From: Phascolarctos cinereus
Taxonomy: Eukaryota; Chordata; Mammalia; Diprotodontia; Phascolarctidae
Assembly: GCF_002099425.1 (NCBI RefSeq)
Contig: NW_018344068.1
Coordinates: 6,578,501-6,642,500, forward strand
Length of the DNA: 64,000 nt
Direction of reading: 5' to 3'
Of this stretch, positions 56,346 to 64,000 are shown in pieces; position 1 is the stretch's first letter, and each line of letters starts with the position of its first letter. The translations under genes and the position numbers were made by a program. A model generated the notes under the pieces. That model was not told the DNA's origin. It searched no databases and saw nothing but the letters and a program-made list of their open reading frames with translations.

Positions 56346-56993
56346 ACTATTGTGCTATAAGAAATGATGAGCAGGTGGATTTCAGAAAAACCTGGAAAGA
56401 CTTAAATGAACTGATGCTGAGTGAACAGAACCAGGAGAACACTGTACACAGTAACAGCAACATTTTGTGATGATTAACTTTGATAGATTTGCTCTTCGAA
56501 GCAATACAGTGATCTAAGACGATTCCAAAAGACTCATGATGGAAAATGCTATCAACTATGGAGTCTGAATGCAGATCAAAGCATACTATTTTCACTGTTT
56601 TTGTTTTTTCTTTCTCATGGTTTTTCCCTTTTGTTCTGATTCTTCTTTCACAACATGACTAGGGTCAGCTACTTGGTGCAGTGGATACAGCACCAGCCCT
56701 GGAGTCAGGAGGACCTGAGTTCAAATCTGACCTCAGATACAGGATATTTACTAGCTGTGTGGTCCAGGCAAGTCACTTAACCCTGATTGCCTCAGCCCCA
56801 CCCCAAAAACAACAACAACAACAACATGACTAATGTGTAAATATGTTTAATATGATTGCACATGTACAACCTATATCAGATTGCTTGCCATCTTGGGGGA
56901 AGGGGGAGAGGAGTGAGGGAGAAAAAAATTTGGAACTCAAAATCTTATAAAAATGAATGTTGAAAACTACTAAATAAATAAATTTTAAAAAAG
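56346..56993 (+). mobile_element. 5'-truncated L1 with target duplication
   Basis: Begins at 'ctattgtgctataagaaatg' (the last codons of ORF2), runs through the L1 3' UTR and ends A-rich. Flanked by 'aaagtacatttga' at 56333-56345 and 56994-57006. A SINE lies inside. Confidence 0.95.
56662..56820 (+). mobile_element. CORE-SINE nested in L1 3' UTR
   Basis: Short-form SINE with an A/(AAC)n tail, flanked by the perfect duplication 'acaacatgacta' (56650-56661 and 56821-56832). Confidence 0.95.
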
Positions 56994-57159
56994 AAAGTAC
57001 ATTTGAGAAAGAATTCCATTAAAAGTTTAAAAAAATTTTTTTAAAAAAGTTCTGTTGCCTAAAGGAAAAAGTTTTTTACTTAGAAAAATCAATTTCTCAT
57101 TATTGACAGATAATTAGCATTTTTGTTTGAGAAGCACTTTCAAGTATACTAACATGTAA

Positions 57160-57650
57160 TCTGCCTTGGGCACACCATTTTAGGAAGAACATTGATATGC
57201 AGAGAATATCCAGGGTAGAGGGATCAGGATGATGAAAAGTTCCCTACAAGGGCTGATTAAAAGAATTGGCAATATGATGTCTATATGTTGGAAAAGATTG
57301 GGGGTGGGGGGCAGGAGGGAACTCCTGAAAGATGTCTTTGAGTATTTGGAAGTCTCTCATGTGGAATAGTGATTAGACTTATTTTGGCCCTGAGGGCAGA
57401 AACTGGCTTGATGGATGAATGTTTTTGGGAAGCAGATTCAGGCTTGATATGAACAAAAGTGTAACAAATCAGAGCTATTATTCAAAAATAGAATAGGCAG
57501 AGCTAGGACAAGAGTGGTTCTTCAAGAATAGGTTAAATAACCCCTAGCTGTGGCTGTGGTAGAGGGGGATAACTGGTCAGATATGGACTAGACTAGTTGG
57601 CTTCTTCTGTCTTCTGAGTTAGAATTCAGATTTTGTTATTCATTTTATCC
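57160..57650 (+). mobile_element. CR1/L3-like LINE 3' region
   Basis: Blocks 'tgagtatttggaagtctctc', 'ggaatagtgattagacttat', 'gcagattcaggcttgatatg' and 'tcagagctattattcaaaaa' follow the CR1/L3 3' order, ending near 'tggactagactagttggctt'. Opposite orientation to 10130-10860. Confidence 0.7.
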
Positions 57651-57918
57651 CAAGGTTCAGCAATGAGCATTTCTGAAACTATAGGTCTTTGAGTGTGTGC
57701 TTGTAGTACTTTTATTGAAAATAAGGTATAGACCAGTGCCTTCTCTGTTCTTTGTACAATAAACTACGTGATTATAGTATGCTAGGTCTCCAAATCTATG
57801 AATGCATTGAGAAATGATCTGAGGGAATAAAATACTGCAGTGTGAGAGCTCAGCCGTCTATAGCCAGCAAAGTTCACATTTTAACATTTGGAGTGACCTT
57901 CCATTTCATCCTCTATAT

Positions 57919-58130
57919 CAGGGATTCTAAACCTCAGACCCATGGACCCCTGTAGGCATCAAGGGGACCATGAATTTGGATGGGGAAAAAATTACAGCTT
58001 TATTTTTACTGACATCTAATCGACATTTATCATTTTCTTCAATTGTTTAAAAACATTATTCTGAGAAGAGGTCCATAGGCTTCACAAGACTGCTAAAGAG
58101 GTCCATGACATAAAAAGGTTAAGAATCCTG
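57919..58130. mobile_element. hAT-type MITE
   Basis: Begins CAGGGATTCTAAACC and ends GGTTAAGAATCCTG, inverted ends typical of hAT/Charlie elements, with 'tgagaagaggtccataggct' inside. The 8-bp duplication is eroded. Confidence 0.75.
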
Positions 58131-58295
58131 CCTTCTGTTAAATCAGAACCCCACTAGCAAAGCTTTAACTGAAGTTGCCTCAGAGCCGAATGCTGAGCAC
58201 AGGTTGCCATGCCGAGGGCGGAGCTTAGCTTTTTGCAGGCTGAGAGCTGACTAGGGGGCCCAGGCTTATAACATAGGTCATATTACAAAATAGTT

Positions 58296-58545
58296 GGGGC
58301 AGCTAGGTGCAGTGGATAGAGTGTCAGACCTGGAGTCAGGGAAAACTCATCTTCTTGTCAAATCTGGCCTCAGACACTGAGTAGCTGTGTGACCCTGGGC
58401 AAGTCACTTAACCCTGTTTGCCTCAGTTTTCTCATCTGTAAAATGAGTTGGAGAAGAAAATCCCAAGCCATTCCAGTATCTTTGCCAAGAAAGTCCCAAA
58501 TGGGACCACGAAGAGTTGGACATTATTGAAATGACTGAACAACAA
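58296..58545 (+). mobile_element. CORE-SINE, long form with RTE-type tail
   Basis: Head 'ggggcagctaggtgcagtgg', CORE, 'ctcatctgtaaaatgagttg', and tail 'gaagagttggacattattga'. Confidence 0.88.
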
Positions 58546-59010
58546 AGGGTTATTATGCTTGTGCATTAACAAGAACACAGGCCTGGGCGAGTTGTTTAAG
58601 TGTGGCACCACCTCGTGGACAACTCAAATATTGCACTCAGATAATTAAATTTGGAGGATGAATAAGGCAGTGACTCCAGAGCTCCCTGCAGGCTTAAGGA
58701 AGGGAAAAACAAGCTACAACAAAATATAACAAATGGAGTGAATCTATCCTTGTGTGTTGACTTCTCATTGATTGGCACATGAATCCAAGCCTTGTAAGAA
58801 TGCACAGCTAAAACTTAGGTCTTATGTGTCCCTACTTCTGGTCCCACTTCCCAAAATAGGGAGTCCCCACTGGTGTCTTCTATTTGGGGTCCTCTCTCCC
58901 TACATTAATTCCATTTGATATCTTCCATGTGCATTTCCTTGTTGCTGACATGTATCCTTCCTCCACCTGCCTTAGCTCTGGCAGTCTCATATCTCATCCG
59001 CCTCCAGACA

Positions 59011-59245
59011 GAGTCTTCTTGCCTCCCAACTATAATTTTCTAAATTGCCTGTAATAATATCCTAATGGATGAAGAATATAGGTGCTCCTCAGGCCCACTC
59101 AAGTACTTAGACCACAAGTATATTTTAACAATAGGACTTCTAGAGATGATAAATACTAGTTATGTTTGGCAGGTTTTTTCTTTATGATTCCCTTCTGTCA
59201 TTTCCTTTTGGCAGTTTGGTGAGGCTTCAGAATAATGTTTTAAAA
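59011..59245. repeat. Intergenic direct duplication, copy 2
   Basis: Partner of 55130-55365. Here the hAT-like sequence continues beyond the shared block ('aataaaacaggattgtaaaa') to about 59330. Confidence 0.9.
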
Positions 59246-59639
59246 TGCATAAAATAAAACAGGATTGTAAAAGAAAGAAATTATATTGAAACAGTTATTA
59301 AAATAGTTAAAAAGCAAGTTCATAGACCCCGTATAAATAATTTGGACAGGTGCTACAGTGAGTTGGAATCAGATGTAAGGATGAAATTAGGTGGGACAGC
59401 ATTAAAAAGTTATACAGTTCTTCCACAGTGACTCCAAACTGCATGCTTCTGCAAAAGAGCATTTCTTTACCAATATTCTCCTTGTGGAGCTATATGGCTA
59501 CATGGAATGCCAGACCAGTCTTTGGAAGGACCAAAATTACAAGTAACTCAAAATGCAATGAATGAACGATGGGCCTAAGGAAGCAGCAGCCTGTTACTAA
59601 TGTTGGCTTGAGCATGAGAAGTAGCATAAAAGTGATCAA

Positions 59640-59890
59640 AGATGTGTATATATATATGTATAAATACATATATATATACACACATATATATGCAATTAGG
59701 AAAGAAGGCAAACTTATGTAATGAGAATGAAAGATAACAGATGGGATATCAAATGAACTAGCAGAAAACCACCGTTAAATTGGGCAGATCCTTTATGTGG
59801 GACTATATATATATATACACATATATATATAGTATATGTATATAGCATATATATATGTAGTATATGTATATAGTATATATATATATATTA
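59640..59890. repeat. TA-rich microsatellite blocks
   Basis: TA/TG/CA alternating tracts at 59645-59692 and 59802-59888, with unassigned sequence between. Confidence 0.9.
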
Positions 59891-60169
59891 CATAGGATGA
59901 GAAAGCAATGAGGTTATGTTCTTCATCGGTAGTACCTATACCAGTGAAATTGCAGATCCATTTAATTACCTACAGATTTTATCATTCTATAGAATTGACT
60001 TGTATAAACTAATATGGATGAAGATTAAAATGTTTAGGTCCACTTAGTTTCGTTAAATTGTTTTTTTTTCTTTTACAAGAGATAACTCTGGGAAACACAC
60101 ATTTGGATACGCAGATATAAAAAACAAGAGACAAAAATATAAAATAAAATGTATAAACCCATAGAAACA

Positions 60170-60330
60170 AGACTGGGGTTCTATCTAGTCTTGGCTTTGC
60201 CACTGAACTTCTGTGTAACCCGGAGCAGTTTAGCTCTCTCACTGCGCCTGTTTCCTTCTCTGTGAATTGAGGGTGTTGAATTACATAGATTTCTGATGCC
60301 CCTTGCCACCCAGTCTTGACTAGGCCACTC
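60170..60330 (+). repeat. MIR fragment
   Basis: 'gcctgtttccttctctgtga' and 'agtcttggctttgccactga' in MIR order, just outside the TELO2 CpG-rich region. Confidence 0.65.
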
Positions 60331-60349
60331 GGGCTTCAGTCTTTCTCCT

Positions 60350-61250
60350 TCCCCCCCCCATCACGAGATAACAGGTACTATTACCTCAGCCCCTTCTCGC
60401 CCCAATAGGTACGATCGAGGGGCACGAGGCTCTTAGGCTCGCCTGCACGAGCAGCCCCACCTTAAATCTCGCGAGCCCCACATTCACGCCCGTGTTCTCC
60501 CATACACGCTTAGGAAAAGGCGCGTGTACCCACCGGCTGATTCGTCATAGAAGGAACAAGAGACAAGGGGAAAAAAAGACACCCAGGTTCTCCAGCCGTT
60601 CCATTCAGTATTCTTTTCCCCCTTTGGTTTTGTATTTGTATTTTGTTTCAGAGGTTCCATTCCGTTCTTGAGGACGCAATTGTAAAACCAAGGGGCGGGG
60701 CAGAGGTGAATGGCGTCGAATCAGGGTATGCTGGTGGCCACAGGGACTCGCTGTTGAGCGCGGAGGATTGCTGGGGGAATTCGCTAGTCAGTACAGTTTG
60801 GGGTGAGGGTAGGGCGATGGGCAGGGGTGAAATCTAGCACTTAACGGAGCCTGAATCGGGGCTACGGTGAGTATTTACACTTCCGGGACTGTCGTTACGC
60901 TAAGGGGCTGTGAAGCGGGACCCAGCGGCTGATTGGCTGACTCTGGCCCAAGGGCCGTGGAGGGTAGGCTGAGGCCGCGCACCCAGCCGTGACTGATTGG
61001 CTGATGTTGGCCAAGCTCCGCCCCTTCCCCTCGTCTTTTCTTCACCGCGGGAGTAGGGGTGGTTCTGGCAGTATCACTCTCATCCTCCGCTGGTTTGGCG
61101 CGGGTCTGAGGCTGAGAGAAGCGTCCACATGCGTGAGACTTCCTGGATGGATTTTAAATGAGCCTTTTAAGTTAGGGCCAGGCGGCCTTCTTGGGGGAAG
61201 GGAAAGGGCTCAGCCTTGTCCCTGATTCACCGCGCGACCCTAGGTAGGTC
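60350..61250 (+). promoter_or_regulatory. TELO2: TELO2 CpG-rich promoter region
   Basis: CpG-rich island in AT-rich surroundings, 1.4-2.2 kb before the first coding exon. It contains an ETS-type 'acttccggga' (about 60880-60890), two inverted CCAAT boxes inside near-identical 'ctgattggctga' blocks (about 60928 and 60990), and a GC box 'ctccgcccct' (about 61016). Candidate noncoding exon 1 donors are 'ctacg|gtgagt' at 60866/60867 and a weaker 'atgc|gtgaga' near 61131. The CCAAT/GC-box positions favour a start near 61050-61110, downstream of the stronger donor, so exon 1 is not settled. Confidence 0.75.
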
Positions 61251-61379
61251 GTTTCTTCTTTACGGCCTCAGTTTCATTAAAAACGAAATAAAACAAAACA
61301 ACCTGCACAAACGAATGGACTACGGAAGGGGCTTAGTCCCGCGATAAGGAGCCAAGGCCCAGAAAATGGTCAAGTGACA

Positions 61380-62593
61380 ACCCCCCCCCCCCAGACCGCA
61401 CAGGTAGTAAATAGAAGGTTTCAGCCCAGATCATCCAATTTCAACTCCATTGCCCTTTCTGTCACACCGTGGGGCGTCATACAGCCTCCTTTTACAGAAA
61501 AAAAACTGAGGTCCAGAGAAGGCCAAAGTTATATGGTAGATCGATGACGATGTTGGGTCTTCTTTTTTAGTCTTGTGTTCTTTTGCTGGGTCAGGCAGGG
61601 GTAATTAATTGCATCCACACTCTCCCCATTAGGAGTTTGTTCAATAGACATTTATTAAGTGCCTGCTTTGTGCCCTGCACTGTATTAGGTGCTAGTGTTT
61701 ATTAAGTATTTTGTAAACTGCAAAGTGCTAGAGGTTATTGCAAACTGAAACTTCATTAGATTGGGCAGAAAGTTCCAGATAAATGACAGATCCCTGATAT
61801 TTGTATCTAACTAGATTTCCCATGTGATTTTCCATTAGACCTCTTAAAATACAAGAAAAGGATTTTAAAGTATGCTGCTCACACTGTCATTTCAACTCAG
61901 CAGGTCTTTATTGAGCACCTGCTGTGTACTCACTACTGTGTTAGCAGTTATAGTAGATAGAGAAATGCAAGATTCCTGTTTTCAAGGAATTTTCAGCTCT
62001 ATTTAAAACCAAGGGATAGCTGACTGTTAGGGCTGCTTGTAGAGGGGAATCCTGCATGGAAAGAGATTTTGGACTAGGGGACCTCAGAGGTCCCTTGTAG
62101 CTCCAGGTGCCATGATTTAGTGAAACTTGTAGAGGGAAAGAATCTTTAAAAAAAAAAAAGCAAACTGCAAAAAAAAACATTTGGAGAAGTAGGAAGAACC
62201 AAGTGAAGGCTCTCTGATATTTTATATTGGAAAGGGGCATAAAGAGGGTCAGAGTAGTGGAAAGGCCACTAGGTAATTTGATTGGGAAAACAGCCTTAGA
62301 ACTTAGTTATGAAGTGGTTTTTTAACGGTTGTGGCTTTGGCAAGGGAAAGAAACCAGATTGGAAAACATCAGTAGAGGTAGATGAGAGGGACAGTAGACA
62401 CCTAATGTAAGTGATGTGCTCACATAACATATATGTGAAGGAGAGAAGGAGGAGGCTCTAAGAGATCAACTTGGTAATAACCAAAGTATAATGGTTTTGT
62501 ATTATATTATAGGTGATATTCCTAACTACTTTTTATTATGACTGGAACTGTTGAATGTTTGGGTTTTAAACATATTTTCCTTTGTTTTTTCAG
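61380..62593. other. TELO2: TELO2 intron 1 with repeat traces
   Basis: A 14-base C run at 61381-61394, reverse MIR pieces at about 61340-61560, and L2-like ends at 61625-61740 and 61885-61990. 61991-62593 has nothing recognised until the polypyrimidine tract and 'tttttcag' acceptor at 62593. Confidence 0.6.
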
Positions 62594-62945
62594 CTCTGAT
62601 ACTGAACACAATGGATCCTGAACTCTCTGAGGTCCGCCACACTGTACAAGAAGCTCTCCATACTCTTTCATCTTCCAAGGATGGGGTCCAAATATCTGAG
62701 GCCCTGAGGTCTGTGAAGGTCTACTTGGATGGAATGAAGAACCCAGTCCTACCCAGAGAGAGGGAAGAATTTTCCAAGATCTACTTTTCTACCTTCCTTC
62801 GATGTCTTGTCAGCAAGTTAAGTCCTGATTGGTTGGAACTGCTTCCTGCTGGCCAACTAGAGGAACTGTGGGATAGTTTTTTTCTAGAAGGTCCAGCTGA
62901 CCAAGCCTTTTTGGTCTTGATAGAATCCATCATTGTTACTGTTGG
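62594..62945 (+). CDS. TELO2: TELO2 first coding exon (telomere maintenance 2 / TEL2)
   Basis: TELO2 with TTI1 and TTI2 forms the TTT co-chaperone that, with HSP90 and R2TP, stabilises PIKKs such as mTOR, ATM, ATR and DNA-PKcs. The acceptor 'gttttttcag' precedes 62594; the ATG at 62611 has a good context (acacaATGG). The 111 complete codons begin [21 protein letters not shown] and include [40 protein letters not shown] and [18 protein letters not shown]. Human TELO2 has [21 protein letters not shown] and [18 protein letters not shown] as I recall it. The donor is 'gtaagt' from 62946, leaving a codon split after two bases. An upstream in-frame ATG at 62551 lies in intron sequence. The remaining exons lie right of the window. 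Confidence 0.96.
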
Positions 62946-63184
62946 GTAAGTATAGTTAGCTGGATTTTGTGTTTTGAGATTTTATTTGGTTTGTTCAAGC
63001 AATGACATATACAGTGTAAGACATAAAGGGTTACCAGTTTACTGATAATTCTATGAATAATCAGCCATCCTGATTTAATAAACATTTATCTAGTATTTGT
63101 AAATTGGACCATTTCTGGCTTATCCTCTTCCAAACATTTATGTGCATCATAGATATATGGAGTGGGACAGTACTAAAAAACAGA

Positions 63185-63250
63185 GAATTAAATTTTTTTG
63201 GGGGTGAGGCAGTTGGGCTTAAGTGACTTGCCCAGGGTCACACAGGAGAA
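63185..63250 (-). repeat. CORE-SINE fragment
   Basis: T/G-rich tail then 'aagtgacttgcccagggtca' ending at 'cacacagg'. Only the tail half of the SINE is present. 63251-63440 is unassigned. Confidence 0.8.
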
Positions 63251-63444
63251 TCAATTTGAAAAACCTTTTTTTATCCCTTTTGTCTCCCCTTCCTCTCCTC
63301 TCCCCCACATTGGGGAGGAGGGAGGGAGTCCATCAACTCACTGTAGGAAATAGTCTGTTATTTCTCTGTAAGGAAGTGGGTAGTCTACTTCATCATTGGT
63401 TATGAGGAGAATTATTAATAGCAGTTCACATTTATTTATTTATT

Positions 63445-63668
63445 TAGACCTAAAACTATTCATCAGGGAAATTGATTTATAATTTTCTTTCTCTGTTTCT
63501 TGGTTTAGGTATCAGCTCCATATTTGTGTCATAAAAGGAGTTTGGGAGGACTCCTTCTTTGCCTGTTTTTCCAAATAGTTTATATAGTATTGAAATTAAT
63601 TGTTCTTTAAATGTCTGGTAGAATTTACTTGTCAACCTATCTGGCCCTGGAACAGTTCCCATTTATAT
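63445..63668 (-). mobile_element. L1 ORF2 fragment
   Basis: Minus translation [25 protein letters not shown], then [19 protein letters not shown], the L1 RT N-terminal region (human L1: GPDGFTAEFYQ...LPNSFYEA...LIPKP). Internal fragment without tail. Confidence 0.9.
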
Positions 63669-63834
63669 AGTGCCTTTTTTTTTTCAAATGGGTCTGAGGT
63701 ATCAAGGGACTTCCCAATTTGGAAACTCCCTCCACCAGTATGAACTAGCAATTTATCTATAATTTGTATTCTTAGAGAAGTGCTAGGGGCACTGAGTGGG
63801 CAAGTGATTTATTTACTCGTTGTCACATGGAGTC

Positions 63835-63998
63835 TTAAAGACTCTTCATTTACAGATGAGACCTAGAAAGGATAAGTGGCTTGTTCCAGATCACAAAAGA
63901 AGTGACCGAGCTGGGATTTTAACACTGGACTCTAGGGACACAAAAACCAGTAGTTGGACTAAGGCCTTCCTGTTTCTAAGACCTATTCTTTATCCACT
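63835..63998 (-). repeat. MIR fragment at window edge
   Basis: 'catttacagatgagacctag', 'gtggcttgttccagatcaca' and 'tgggattttaacactggact' in reverse MIR order. Confidence 0.7.
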
Positions 63999-64000
63999 CT

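Noticed and set aside
59640-59890. Possible matrix-attachment or replication-origin signal in TA-rich tract
   Set aside because: Composition alone (TA/CA microsatellites); no further evidence.
62551-62610. Upstream in-frame ATG for TELO2
   Set aside because: It precedes the polypyrimidine tract and 'tttttcag' acceptor, so it is intronic; homology begins at the ATG at 62611.

Overview
This is nuclear DNA from a mammal, and the repeats point to a marsupial. The window carries many copies of a tRNA-derived CORE-SINE in two forms, one with a poly(A) tail and one with an RTE/BovB-type tail. It also carries marsupial-type L1 tails, L2/L3-like (CR1-clade) LINE ends, MIRs and hAT foldback elements. 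Species cannot be fixed from the sequence alone.

The host genes match the order of human 16p13.3 (CLCN7 - PTX4 - TELO2), and each is recognised from its translated exons. CLCN7 runs on the minus strand: exon 1 at 27116-27268 lies in a CpG-rich promoter, and exon 2 is a 72-bp exon at 9012-9083, so intron 1 is 18 kb and the remaining exons lie left of the window. PTX4 is complete on the minus strand in three exons (50040 down to 45467, 505 codons). TELO2 starts at the right edge on the plus strand: a CpG-rich CCAAT/GC-box promoter at 60.35-61.25 kb and its first coding exon at 62594-62945. CLCN7 is the lysosomal 2Cl-/H+ exchanger, PTX4 a secreted long pentraxin and TELO2 the PIKK co-chaperone. 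They are neighbours, not a pathway.

Layout: 1-8.9 kb is almost solid LINE (L2-like, L1 in both orientations, and an ORF1-only HAL1-like element). 9-27 kb is CLCN7 intron 1, holding a 424-bp near-perfect direct duplication, a stacked set of nested transposons inside an L2-like LINE, and a BLOC1S2 retrocopy. 27.1-27.6 kb is the CLCN7 promoter, with a fossil LTR directly upstream in the same orientation. 28.9-45.4 kb is gene-free and repeat-rich with several small local duplications. 45.4-50.1 kb is PTX4. 50.2-60.3 kb is intergenic repeat. 60.3-64 kb is the 5' end of TELO2.

The points most worth a second look are: an apparent relocation of the acidic dileucine sorting motif in the CLC-7 N-terminus; the 423/424-identical direct duplication; the sense LTR upstream of CLCN7; the BLOC1S2 retrocopy that seems to keep a 3' splice-site tract; and the 63-bp (three-heptad) repeats in the L1-type ORF1. 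I saw no CRISPR, operon or other prokaryotic feature, and no convincing undescribed multi-gene system.
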